Below are positions 26,819-38,530 of a stretch of DNA of 64,000 nucleotides, in pieces. Each line of letters opens with the position of its first letter. Position 1 is the stretch's first letter. This stretch comes from Inonotus obliquus (Eukaryota; Basidiomycota; Agaricomycetes; Hymenochaetales; Hymenochaetaceae): NCBI GenBank assembly GCA_032164295.1, contig JAJHTX010000007.1, forward strand, positions 1,958,501-2,022,500, written 5' to 3'. Under the pieces are notes generated by a model, which worked only from the letters and a program-made list of their open reading frames with translations, was not told the DNA's origin and made no database searches. The translations under genes were made by a program, and so were the position numbers.

Positions 26819-27416
26819 ATGGCTCCTATGCAAGCCGTATCTCTATTCTTCCACACTCTGAGTCCTAGAGCTGACGATGATAACGAATTCAACGCAACAC
26901 CTGCCGAGGCCGTCGTCGTTCCGGTAGCTATTTTCATACGTAAGTTCTTCTCATCATCCTTCCGGAAATACGACACGATACTCATGCTCAGTTATTTTTC
27001 TAGTCATTCTGGTCAGTGCTGCGATAATCTCAGTCTATCGCCACTGGAGGCGCCGAAATTACAACAACCAGTCCCTTAAAGCCTACTCGTCTCCGCGCAA
27101 GCTCGTTCCAAGCTGGTTAAGTACCTGGATAGATCCGCTCAAAACAAAGCCTATTGGTGCGGATTCCCAAACCCGCGGATTCGACCATGGCGATACAGTA
27201 AAGCAGAGCCGCCTCGTCCACGAGAATCATCCCAGTCCAAGCTCAAACTCCGATTTGGACTCGGACACGATTGCATTACGACCTATCTCATTATCCCTCC
27301 CCGCGTATCCTCTCACGATGCACGATCCTTACGACCGATACCCACCCGTGACGAATTACAATAACAATAATATACATAATGTCCGACCGAAGGTTATGGG
27401 TGTACCGCTTAGGTGA
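26819..27416 (+). CDS. Small single-pass membrane protein (family member 1)
   Basis: Exons 26819-26939 and 27004-27416 give 177 aa. The N-terminal ~30 residues are short and acidic (RADDDNEFNATPAEA). A single helix follows, VVVPVAIFI continuing as LILVSAAIISVY, interrupted by the intron in phase 1. A basic stop-transfer patch RHWRRR comes next, then a polar cytoplasmic tail with SLPAYPLTMHDPYDRYPP. There is no cleaved signal peptide. The layout recalls fungal proteins with an isolated membrane helix, but no named domain is visible. Two other genes in this window (29406 and 37542) have the same design and intron placement. Confidence 0.75.
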
Positions 27417-29405
27417 GCAGGATGTCGTCTGAGGATTTCGGTTTGGTTTGGGTTGAGTTTGAGATTGGGATCTGGATTGGGATTAGGGGGGAGGGAAGGA
27501 TGAGAGAGTATGAGAGAATGAAGACAAAGTTGAAACAGCACTTTCCACCAGAAGGAGAACTAAAGGAATGTTCAAAGCGCTCAAGTCCGCGTACACGCCA
27601 CGAACGCTGCTCCTCGGCGGGCACGTCATCTCCAACAACGCTGCGAATCGTCTACGACTCCTTTCAGATAACGCGTCAGAACAGCTGAAGAGCCTATCGG
27701 GGTCAACATCGTCACCGATACCAACACCAAACCATAAATCCGAGTCTAATTCCACTCTTCTACATATCTGCACGCAGTTCTCCGTCTTCCTTTCGTCCGT
27801 TTTGTCTTTTGTTCCCATAACACGTGTTCCGAGACCCGGAGTCCGAACACCATTCCCGTATATTAATTCACATGTTCCCATCAATCCACCTCGCCACGTT
27901 CTTCGATGCTCTCGTCCTTTCCCTTACCAGTAGTTGTTTCTTCCGCGATCGTTCCCTTTGTATGATACTGTATACTATTTATTCAAACTCAACCCGCGGC
28001 GTTCGGATTATTGTTCCGCTAACTTCAGCTCCTGTATATTACGCTATTGGCCTTACCCCTCTTTTTCGCGTTTACTTATCCGTTCTCCGTATGTATCGTA
28101 CCTGATGACCGTGCTGCAAAGTCTCATTCACATGTGTCTTTCGATCCACATGTGTGTCTGTCTGCGTTCTATCTCTCGCTGCTCTCTTCTCAGAGGTCCG
28201 TTCAAGTCCAACACACATACACCCATAATGAGAGTGTCAGCTCCGTTGTCAACGCTCCGAATCCAAAATTATCAAACTTTTCTTCCACGTTCAACGTTCT
28301 CGAATTCTTTCTCCCCGTTTGTGCTCTTCTCGCCTCGTCCGATGCTCTTCCTCCTGTAAAGTCCGTGGATTCCAATTTTCATAAGACGTAATTCTGCGCA
28401 GCGCTGAGAAAATAGAAAGCAACTCCCTCCTTGGCTTCGATCACAAAGCTATACCATTCGTCCTTCAAGCTTTGCACATTGAGTATAACTGTGCCTGTAT
28501 CCCAGGCACGCCAGGAGCTTCCTAGAGTCTACCTCAGGCACACATCAAAGCCGCGAAAGGATATTGCAGCGACTGGCGGACGCAAAAACCAACAAGTGAA
28601 ATTACATAAGAATAAGATTTGCGGAAGAAAACTAAACTGACTTCCCGCTAGTGATCGTCGATCATGAAACACCGCGATAATTCTCGACCAGCGCGTGTTA
28701 GTGGGGAAATGGAACTCAGGAAACCAGAATCACCTCACGCGGCACGATAACCAGCGTCAACCGCGCCCGATGCCTTCGGATTTGGAGCGTCCATTGGAGG
28801 ATCATGATAGTCTCGCAACGCGATGTCAGTCCGCCTTGTACTTCCTCCTTTGCTTGCTTCAGACTTCCTGCTATATTCACACGTAGGGGGAAGAGTACCA
28901 AGGTGTCGGATGGCCGAGGAGGAGGCGAACAGCTCCTGCGCAGAATGTATTCTATTCTTCGCATGATTGAGTTCTTTCCGAGTCCCACAATTCATTCCGG
29001 TAGTATGTATGCCACACGGAACGAGGCTCGCATCCCTGGTTGCCGTATGCGTCTCGTAAACCTAAATTCGCTTTCCCTTTTAGTATGCGACTGGGGAGCG
29101 AGTATCTTGTTGTCATTGTAAGAGTAGGTGTGCGTACTGCATTTCCGCATAATATCCGCCACGCAATACGCTTGCAAGCCTTGCAAAGGACACATAATAA
29201 GAGTCTTAAGAAAAAGGCGGGAAGATTCAGGTCGACCACCTACCCTCCTTTCTGTGATTCATCTTTCTGTGCGGTCCTTTCTCGTTTTCTGACGATTTCG
29301 AGTGTCCGTCGTACAATCGTTTCGCTAACTCTGTTTACTTCTCGATTCTTGCATATAATTTTTGTCTTTACCCTCTCATTCAACTTGCAAGGACCAGTCT
29401 CTGAA
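27417..29405. other. Intergenic region, 2 kb, no supported gene
   Basis: The plus strand is pyrimidine-rich from about 27760 to 28340. Overlapping minus-strand frames at 28716-28995 and 28952-29239 have some protein-like character, one ending GAVDAGYRAA, but could not be joined into a gene. The rest shows only short frames. Confidence 0.35.
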
Positions 29406-30620
29406 ATGCCTCCCTCGTACACCCACATGCATGGCAGGGATGATGCATCCTCGGACCCCAATGCATTGGGTCCCGGCCAGAGGATCAGTGTGGACGGCGG
29501 AATAGACTCTGCGCGAGGTATCATCGCTGTGATACTCGCTATTGGTGAGCTCTTGAGCCACGCGTTGGAATGATAGAAGTTCGGAAGACTCACTAGTCAT
29601 GTAGCCCTCTTCATCATGGTCTTAATACTGTACCACTTCCTCACAGTGGAGTTGGCACGTCGGGAAAAGGAGGAAGAAGAGGCGAGGAAGAGCGGAAGAC
29701 TGAACAGCCAGCACAGAAAAAGCAAATCTGAGGACCCGGCCCATATCATCCGGATAATGTCGGACCTGTTCGAGAGATGCATCTCATATTTCAAGCGTGT
29801 TACCTCGAAGCGAAAGCGACGATCGTTCGACCGCTCAGGTTCTCACATTTCAATGGAGGCGTTGTTGAGAGTAAAGCCCAGAACACCACCCCAGCAACGG
29901 AAACTTCCAAATTTCCTATGCATAGCCCGCCGAACGAAGTCAAAGTTGAAGAGAGAACCTCGCCGGATGCCGCGGCCACTCTTGCTGAATCGTAACACTG
30001 ATTACGCGACTTATATGCCACGAAGTTCTTTGGACGAGGAGACAACATATATGTTGCGCTCTCCCGACGCGTTCGCCGAATATTCTGATCCCGTTCGTAA
30101 TATGAACTTCGTGCGAATGCAGGATGAAGTACAACGACGAAAGGAACGAGACGAAATATGGTATGAAACGCCCTCAGATGCGCCCGGAAGGCCTGTTAAT
30201 GCGTGCGTCTATCCCCCCGCATTCCGCACGAAAACAAAGCAGAGTGGATTGCTGAGAGAGGGAGATGTCACCGATAACGAATGGCCCTCACCATCCCCCG
30301 AGCGGGTCATATATCCTACTCGTCAAGGGACAAAGACTTCCGCATCGGCATCGTCCTCGCGGTGGGAGTCGCACAGCCCGCACCCGTCCGGTCTTTCGCG
30401 CTCTTCTCAATATCTGGCGACGATTAGCGGGCATGCTGAACCACCTACTCCGCACAGCCTCTTCGACACTGTGGTGGACGAGAACAAAGGACGAATTCAT
30501 CGAAGAAAGTCGAGTCTTAAATTCCCGATCCCTCCGTCCAGTAAAACGTCGCCTCCCAGGGATGAGGACGTCTTCTCGATAGGGAGCTTCAGTGACTCTG
30601 GCGAGGAATCTGTGTATTGA
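29406..30620 (+). CDS. Single-pass membrane protein with long Ser/Arg-rich tail (family member 2)
   Basis: Exons 29406-29544 and 29605-30620 give 384 aa. The N-terminal ~38 residues are polar and acidic. The helix ARGIIAVILAI-ALFIMVLILYHFL is cut by a phase-1 intron. A charged juxtamembrane segment ARREKEEEEARKSGR follows. The tail is disordered with many Ser, Pro and Arg, ending DVFSIGSFSDSGEESVY. Over 29777-29995 the +1 frame also reads like protein, so one or two extra small introns may change residues about 115-190. The 3' end of this gene lies in the duplicated segment, and a broken copy sits at 33155. Function unknown. Confidence 0.7.
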
Positions 30621-31304
30621 TCCCGCGTTTTGTTATATTCAATCCCCATTACTTTTCTCTGATGAGACTAATACCGGGAGTTCTGAATGTCTTTGGGTTA
30701 TCTTTATTCAATTGTCCAACAATCCTTTATCCACTCACTCATTCGATACCTATGGAACCTGTATCCGTAGACAAAGACTAGGTAGCTGTAAGATTATTGT
30801 CGGTAGTTACTCATTATTTGCAATGGAGATCGCGCTTTCTTTCGTCGAGATGCCACACTTCGCTTGTGACGTGAGAAGTTGAGTAGCATCAGAATTCCAA
30901 AGTTTCGTTCTCTGTGAACTATTATTTTCCTCAGTAGAATTGTGAAGGAAGCATAGACAAGAATATCATGTTGTTGAATGTGAACGTCCAGGATAAGATT
31001 GGATGAATGACCAAGTCCATGCGTGAGAAGAGGGTGACATCAAATTCACACACTCTGTCTCTGCACACAGCAGTAAATACTAAAGAGTATACCATGCCAG
31101 TTGTACATACCCAAGATACCGACGACGTCCCCTGAAAAGCACGAGGCAGAGTCAAGTTCACTGCTGTGGACGACGTTTGAAGTAAGTACTAGTCGTGCCG
31201 TTTCATGCTTTGCTGATGCCATGGCGGATGTGTGCACGCCGTTGATATACTTCATGGAAACTCGCTGCTCGAAAGAGACGGAGAGCCCCTTTTTGAAGCC
31301 CCAA
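30500..31304. repeat. Segmental duplication, copy A
   Basis: This stretch is very similar to 33155-34038 in the same orientation, with scattered substitutions and short indels. It begins inside the 3' end of the 29406 gene, covers its stop codon and downstream sequence, and ends at GAGAGCCCC-TTTTT-GAAG near 31304. Copy start-to-start distance is about 2.65 kb. Confidence 0.85.
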
Positions 31305-32940
31305 CCTTTCGACAAGAATGGACTGCGGGTGCGGACAACGGTGAAGAAGGAAGTGAAGACGAGGGTTTAGTACGCAAGTCTCCAAAGTTATCTTCACCGG
31401 CGGAATATCATGGAGACTACCTTCCTGTGCTGAGTACAACGATACATATCCAACGGGCGGTCGTGCATGCATATGCCTCTTCGGGCTCTCATAGCCGTCC
31501 CACTTCCATATCTTCGTCGTCTTCACACTCCCGTAGGAGCAGGAGGAGTGACCTTTGCTCTCAGGCGTCTCTTTGCAAGCAGCCATTAATTCTGCGTCGG
31601 ATGGCGACATCCAAGCATCTCACGGGAACCCAACCTTTTACGCCTTTGGACTCTCAAGAACCTTTCTACAAGCCTTCCGGCCGGCTGGTTATATGGCCAA
31701 GAGTAATGGTTTCCTCGTACCCTCATTCATACGCACTACACACCAGGTCTTCTACAAGCTGATCGAGAATAACCTAAATTTCTCCTCCATTGCCGAAGAA
31801 ATCCCAGTCCGGATTCGTTCGGGTACTTCACCCTTACCGCGATCATCTACTATACCCGGACCTTTTTTCTCTTGGCTTGACCTTGACCCACGACAAATAT
31901 CCATGCCATCATACAGAGATACTGTATTACATGTTTTTGCACGTCCCGGTGATGTAGATGAGCTTGCTTGTTGGCTTAGGTCTGGGTTCGTCAAAAGAAT
32001 ACGCTTACCGTTACTATCCCACTTCGTTCGACGATTTCACTGACCTTCTCTCTGCAAGCCAAGTTTGCTGATTTTGGTGTTATCAGTGCAATACAGGTGT
32101 CACCATCGGGATACGTGACTAATACTGCAGTGAACGTGATCGCATCCAGACACCTCATACAAGCATCTGACATTAGTCAAAGTCCAACTCCCGGGTCAGC
32201 TACTTATCCATCTCCGAAGTAGTCATGAAAGCTTACCGGCTTGGACATGCTGAGATTCTGGGCCGGGGGGATTCTCTCACGGAGGACTGGTATATCGCAC
32301 TTTGCGAAGAAGGGTGCAGTCCGCGAAATTTGCAAAGCGATCTCGCCAAGAAGCAAAGCGAGGAGGAGGTCAAGCACAGATACAGGAGTCTTCGTCCTCT
32401 GCTCTTCGTTCTAACACGTCCATCGACTATTCTCCCTAGACAAAATTAAGGCCAAACTTGCGAAATATATGCCGTGGTTCTCAAAGAAGTGGACGTCCCG
32501 GTTCAGAAAACAGAAAGCCCCTGTATTTAAAGACCCGGAGGTGGAGAAAGTGTTTTGGGAGATTGTGAAAGAAAATAACACAAGTACGTCCTCTCGCTTC
32601 TTCCTCGGTTTTGACATATCCTAGACGCTCCTTCTATTTCAGAAAGGAGGCATGTTGAACGCTACCTGAGAAGGGGCGGACTTGAAGCCAGAGGGGGATG
32701 GGACGAGAACACTCAGGAATGGTCATATTCGTGTATGTTACCTTGAATGACAGATCAACGAAGTTCGAACTAGTGATCATCATGCTTGGCTTTGCAGTTA
32801 TAATTGTTTCTCATGGCTGCTACAAATTGTATGAAGGACGCTCTAGTACAAAACGAGAAGCAGTCAGAAATCTGGTCCGAGGCAGATTTATTACCAGCGT
32901 TGGATCGGCCACAAGTTTCCCATCATTCCTCTTGTGATCA
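31101..32940 (+). other. Unresolved gene-like stretch between the duplicated copies
   Basis: Several protein-like exons can be read on the plus strand, but no single chain was resolved. One reads PTTSPEKHEAESSSLLWTTF, followed by a GTAAGT donor. Another near 31990-32190 reads YAYRYYPTSFDDFTDLLSAS joined to SPSGYVTNTAVNVIASRHLI across a short intron. One near 32450-32700 is Lys-rich, KIKAKLAKYMPWFSKKWTSR, then a charged segment up to NTQEWSYS. There may be one eroded gene or two. No function can be given. Confidence 0.3.
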
Positions 32941-33154
32941 AGGCGAATTTAGTATGTAGAATACTCTGTCTCATGCAATCTGAATTAAGAAAGATTCGTA
33001 ACGTTATGACACGCTCTGGCTACCTATGTAAGTATGACATAGGTAATCTCTGGAGAGCATGATACAGGCTTTCTGGGATAAGCAGGGAATATTTTCCGCG
33101 TCATGCCAAGGTAGTTATGCTAAACATGGTTGGTGAAATGATCGGCTGTGATCT

Positions 33155-33290
33155 TCGAAGAAAGTTCAGTTTTAAATTCCCAATCCCTCCGTCCATCCGT
33201 CCAGTAAAGCGTCGCCTCCCAGGAATGAGGACGTCTTCTCGATAGGGAGCTTCAGTAACTCTGGCGAGGAATCTGTGTATTGATCCCGCG
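33155..33290 (+). pseudogene. Broken 3' fragment of the 29406 membrane-protein gene
   Basis: It matches the last ~40 codons of the 29406 gene (SLKFPIPPS onward) and its stop codon. An extra 8 nt (a repeat of tccatccg near 33190) shifts the frame relative to copy A. No upstream part of the gene is present, so this is a tail fragment carried by the duplication and not a working gene. Confidence 0.75.
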
Positions 33291-34038
33291 TTTAGTTATA
33301 TCCAATCCCCATTACTTCTCTCTGATGAGAATAATTCCGGGAGTTCTGAATGTCTTTGGGTTATCTTTATTCAATTGTCCAACAATCCTTTATCCACTCA
33401 CTCATTCGATACCTATGGAACCTGTAACCGTAGACAAAGAATAGGTAGCTGTAAGATTATCGTCGGTAGTTACTCATCATTTGCAATGGAGATCGCGCTT
33501 TCTTTCGTCGAGACAGTGTCCAAGGTGCCACACTGCGCTTGTGACGTGAGAAGTTGAGCGGCATCGGAATTCCAAAGTTTCGTTTTCTGTGTACTATTAT
33601 CCAGTATCATTTTCCTCAGTAAAACCGTGAAGGAAGCATAGACAAGGACAGTAAGTTGCTTAAGGTCGATTACTTTCTGAGTAAACGATGCTAAATGTGA
33701 ACGTTCGGGGATAGGATTGGATGAGTGACCAACTTGTCCAAATCACACGCTCTGTCTCTGCTCCCATCTGCACGTAGCAGTAAAGAGTATGTACGCGACG
33801 AGGAAAGCAATATCATGCCAGTTCTACAGACCCAAGATACCGACGACGTCCCCTGAAAAGCACGAGGCAGTGAACTTGACAGAGTCAAGTACACTATCGT
33901 GGACGACGTTTGAAGTAAGTCGTGCCGTTAAGTTCATGCTTTGCTGATGCCATGGCGGACTCGGATGTGTGCACGTCGTTGATAGACTTCATGGAAACTC
34001 GCTGCTCGAAAGAGACGGAGAGCCCCTTTTGAAGCCAC
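33155..34038. repeat. Segmental duplication, copy B
   Basis: Second copy of 30500-31304, same orientation. Compared with copy A it has several short insertions: 8 nt near 33190, 12 nt within the region near 33513, and 12 nt near 33872. A further block shared with copy A (agaagagggtgacatcaaat and on) appears displaced at 34076-34110, so the right end has been rearranged. Confidence 0.85.
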
Positions 34039-34247
34039 ACGCCACTGAAATGTAAACTATTCTGAATGTGAAATAAGAAGAGGGTGACATCAAATTCACA
34101 CGCTCTGTCTGTGACCACCGTCCGTCTGGCTCTCACTGCTGTCCTCGTCGCTCGACGACGCTCTCCGCGTAGTCTATCGTCTCGTTCAACTCAGGCGAAA
34201 AGTGACCTTGTAAACAGACTCTATAACGTGAATTTTATTGGGCAGCC

Positions 34248-35706
34248 ATGGTACACAACCATATCGAATCAGACCGACGATCGGCTGTTTCGTCGTTCTA
34301 TGGTGGACGCAAATCGTCCATCGACATGCTCAGCTCAGACGCCAACATGCGTTCCGGTACTCCACTAGCTGCGTCTGGCTCACGCCACGATAGGGATGAC
34401 GCTTCATCCTTCTTTGCTTCAAGTGGACCACGCAGGTCGCATGATTTACTCGTCGGGCAATCTGCTGGTTATAACCGGGCGTCGTACCTCGATGTCGGGC
34501 GTGAGGCGCCCGTGAAAGGCACAGATGAAACTGAAGATGCTGCATTCCTTGGTGCGAGACCTGGTGCGGGTAGAGGAGACGAGGAAGCTGGATGGGATGT
34601 CTATGCCGATTTCAACAATGCAGGTCCTAAGTATAGCTCTGCGTTCGTCAAGTACGACCAAAATGATGAAGGGTATGTGTTCTTCATCAGTCTTGGATCT
34701 GTGCAGTGTTGACTTCGGTCTAGCTATCAGCGATTGCCGCCTGAAAACTCACCTCATGTTCACAACCCGGTGAAGCTGGAGGAGGATACCTCAATGAGTA
34801 CACGAGGTGGACCCGTCGAGCTCGTAACCGTACCTGCTCTCGGCGCAGAATGGAAGAAATCCGAATTGGAAGCCATGACAAAGAAGGGACGAAAAAAGCG
34901 AAAGGAAAGCGACAAAATGGATAACTTCAAAGTTTGGTGGCGCGATCAGCGCGGTTGCTGTGGAAGATGGGGAACCCGTAAACACATAGCCATTGGGGCA
35001 TTTGTCGTTTGCTCAATGTTAGTATTCTTTCAAAGACCATGCGTTATACGGGCTGACTTCCCTTCTTTCTCATAGTGTTGGCATTATCATTGCATTTACA
35101 CTCCCTCGAGTCCCCGCAGTCACTTTTGCCACCAGTAGTCCGCTTCTAAACGGCACGGCACCACCCGACTTCATCTTCTCTCGCTCACCCGCGAACTTCA
35201 CTTTCCCGGCTAAACTCGATCTGAGAGTCGAGACAGGCAGCAACTTCCTCCCGCTCCGATTCAATACAATCAGCGCGACGATCTCTGATCTCAACACGAA
35301 CCAGGAAGTTGGGACAGGAAACATGTCGACTACGGTGCCAGCGAGGACGAGTACCGAGATTCAGATCCCGATCGACTTCACGTATATTGCTATCAATGAT
35401 ACCGATCAAACGTGTACGTTCTCTTCCGCTATTAACGTGTGGTGTTATAAGTTTGTCCTGATAATTTTACAACCAGGGATGAATTGGTATGATGCTTGCA
35501 GGAACTCAGCTCTCTACCCTGACGGCCAACGCCCTGGTATGTTGTTTTTCTTCATCACTCGATATGTTGTCTGAATGTTTGTGCAAGGCGTCGACATGCG
35601 CGTACAGATTGACATGAGTATCGCGGGCCTCATTGGTAATCGTCGAAGAACAGTACAGATTACGAACGTCGCGTGTCCCTGGGAGCTTCCGCAGAACGCA
35701 GCTTAA
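34248..35706 (+). CDS. Membrane-anchored protein with possible LEA-2-like outer domain
   Basis: Exons 34248-34672, 34724-35017, 35076-35413, 35477-35536 and 35588-35706 give 411 aa in consistent phase. The first ~200 residues are polar and probably cytosolic, with a basic stretch KKGRKKRKE. A segment WWRDQRGCCGRW precedes the only helix, HIAIGAFVVCSIVGIIIAF. The outer part begins LPRVPAVTF and has beta-like features: FTFPAKLDLRVETGSNFLPL, then NTISATISDLNTNQEVGTGN. This order (basic linker, helix, LEA-2-like beta domain) resembles fungal proteins with a late-embryogenesis-abundant type 2 domain, but the match is by eye. Function unknown. The gene starts about 200 bp after duplication copy B. 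Confidence 0.75.
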
Positions 35707-37541
35707 GGTCAATTTCTACCTTGGCATCTTTATCATTACCCTATGTCGACGTTCTCTTTTCGCTTTACGCACAGTACATTATTTTGGTCTTTCAGAACTT
35801 TGTCTCTAGTTCAGCTCCTTCACTTTCTTTCGGACATCAGTGTTATGATCGGACTTGGACATACCAGTAATCTCACTTGCAGACAATCAGAAGGACTTGC
35901 ATCCCTCTCGCCACTCTTCATGTCATATCAATAACCTCCTACAATCCGCTCTCTGCACTCTCTCTCTCCGCTCGTTTTTGCTATCGCTTTCATTATTAGT
36001 AGTTTCTTCTTTCAAGTAATCCCACCGCCTTGGCTATAGAACCTGCATGAAGGTCCTTGTTTCTGTACGTCAACTTTTCATGGCAATACATTATGCTCGC
36101 ACTCCTTACCTATTAATCGATGACATCCTGGAGTACTTCTGGTTTATACGATCACTCTGGAGAGTTGGGAATAATGAAAAATTGGTCATTTACATACGTC
36201 TCCGCCTATCGCACACCTCAGACCAAGCTCCGAGACCTAAAACGCCGCTGCAGCCGCTAGAATCGATATTAACAACAGGTGTTCCTCAAACTTCATGAAG
36301 AAGTAGGATTTGAAGCCCGAGCCACCCGTATATTGCAATGAACGTGAACACCGCATTCTCGGGAATTACTTGAAATGGCAATCGCCTCCAAAGACACTCG
36401 CACGTTCATAATAAAGCGTTTTGTCGGGGTTGCCGGGTTAGATGTGGTGTGAAGCTGACGATTGAGCCAAGCTGAGCATTGACGTGCTAACTCCTCGACG
36501 CTCCGAGGGCGAGGATGCAAGGGACAGGGGTAAGAGAGGTAAGAGGCTCGGCACGGAGGAGCCAAGCTCGGCCACTTTGACTCGGAATCTTGGCCTGGAT
36601 GGGACTTTGTAGGTCCACACCCTGCAACAAATACAGAGCCATTTATGCTGCAGGTTAATACAAATAGAACAATATGTATGTACACCCACCCGCACCCGTG
36701 TAGCTTGCTCGGGTCAATCCTCATCCTCATTGAATGTTTCATGTGTATCTGTATGAATCAATGCTTGGAGATGTGATCGGAGTACGTAGATTCGATTGGT
36801 TGGAGCATGATAATTGATAAAGCCCGTCGGAACAGAACGCCATTCGCGTGTGAACCCACAAGTGGAGTGGAGTGTCCTAGGTGTTACTTGGTGATGTCGA
36901 AGCCAAGAGTGGTCGGATTTCGAGATGAACCGGCGGCGGCGGAGGCTTTCATGAGGAGTAAGTGGTTCGGCAGGCGCTCAAGGAAATGTTAGCCTCGTGT
37001 AGAATTCCGATGACATCGCAAACCATACTATGGAGGTAACCTTCAGTATACAGCATGTTCCATCCTCAGACGGGTTATGAGGGCGGCCAGAAAGTACAAA
37101 GAGCTCGATAGGCTGCGAATATGGAATCTGGCTTTGACTCACGCTTGCACAGGATCCCACACACCAAGTCATAGCAACCTTCCCATCATGCATGATGAAT
37201 GATGGTGTGATCGCGGGTGCACTAAGCCGTAGAACTGCGGACTCAATGCCGAACTGATTAGACGGTATCCGCGGGTCAGATAACCAGGCTAAGGTAATCC
37301 TGATAGTACTACTGGGAGTACCGAAGCAAATCCTGGGTGCCGTTTAGCGCTGGTCCAAGAAATCGGCAACCGTGATGTGGTGTTGCCGAGCCGTTGATGA
37401 AGGTCGGCACGACGGGGTGCCAAGAGGCATTTCCTTCCGTTATAACCAGCAAGTGCACAGCGTCACTCGGCATTAGAGCCTTTAGCTCTTACCTTCATCA
37501 CATCTACGTCGTTCTCTTGTGTAATCCACTTCGCAGAATAG
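35707..37541. other. Intergenic region, 1.8 kb, no supported gene
   Basis: The longest frame is on the minus strand at 36293-36742 (149 codons, ATG start). It has no recognisable motif and its neighbouring frames are also open. A CGGCGG run lies near 36928. Otherwise only short frames were seen. Confidence 0.35.
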
Positions 37542-38035
37542 ATGCCAGTTGTATACGACACAGCCAATACATTTATCTTCTCCAAACAAGCTGCAAAGCT
37601 CGTTCGTAGAGATGACCACGACCACGACGATGGTGGCTTGAAGACGAATACGAAGATCGGAATTGCCATTGGGTTAAGTGAGTATTCTTCTCTCGTATGC
37701 GCGCGTGTAACGTTGCCGAGGCTAACCACCCTACTCCAGTCGGCTTCGTTACCATTCTCGTCAGTTTCTGGCTCATATGGCGCTGCCGTAGAAAGCCACG
37801 AGCACTCACCGAGGACGATGTCTTCGCACAAGAGACGTACGATCGTTGGGAGGAGAATATTCTGAGTGGCGGACGAACTTCCGAATCCACGGATCGCCCA
37901 GGCCGACGCGCTAGCGGGCATACGCGTCGTGCCTCAGCGAGTACGCTCGAGACGTACACGAGCACCGAGACGCCCACCAAGGCAGACCTCGATCTGTCAC
38001 AACCGCAACAAGCACACTTGGCGACGCATTTATAG
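37542..38035 (+). CDS. Small single-pass membrane protein (family member 3)
   Basis: Exons 37542-37677 and 37740-38035 give 143 aa. The N-terminal part carries an acidic His/Asp run, RRDDHDH. The helix KIGIAIGL-IGFVTILVSFWLIW is interrupted by a phase-1 intron and followed by the basic patch RCRRKPR. The cytoplasmic tail is rich in Thr, Ser and Arg and ends in ATHL. This is the same plan as the genes at 26819 and 29406. No known domain was recognised. Confidence 0.75.
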
Positions 38036-38530
38036 CACGAGCCTCGTCGCCGCGATTAACCATTCATCCTCTTTTCATCACCATTCATGACATTATCAAT
38101 ATTCCGTCCTATCCCGCGACCAACCACCCCGACCGTGCTAGCATTAATGGTCCTCATGAGTTGATACGCCCACATTCGCGGAATTTCCGACCTTTGTTGC
38201 CTATCCTAAGATGTGCATCTTCCCCGTGCTCGCACTTTATCATGCACCGCGCTATGCCGTTTGCTTTGAGTATATTATATTTATGAACTCTGTAATGATC
38301 ATGTCAATGTATCTGTCATGCAATGGTACCGTAACGTTTCTGCCTGCATAAAAAGAGCCGTAAATGTACATACATTGTGTGATGCCCTCGTCAAGGTCCC
38401 CTCAGATACTCCTTCCTGCATTATGTAATGTATTATGTAACCATACCGAAGACGTGCACGTGACATTTCGAGATGACGGGACACGACCGGGACGCATTCA
38501 CCTTCTTGTTCTCATCCCTTCTCGCTCACC
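38036..38530. other. Intergenic / promoter of MSP1
   Basis: About 500 bp between two plus-strand genes. It has AT-rich patches near 38270-38290. No gene was seen. Confidence 0.4.

Noticed and set aside
28716..29239. Two overlapping minus-strand ORFs
   Set aside because: They have some protein-like character, but no donor/acceptor pair joins them in phase and no motif is present. Kept only as a note in the intergenic entry.
33021..33046. Short palindrome acctatgt...acataggt
   Set aside because: Arms of only 8 bp with no other context; too common to report as an element.
36293..36742. 149-codon minus-strand ORF with ATG
   Set aside because: It has no recognisable motif, an overlapping frame is equally open, and there is no splice or neighbour support.
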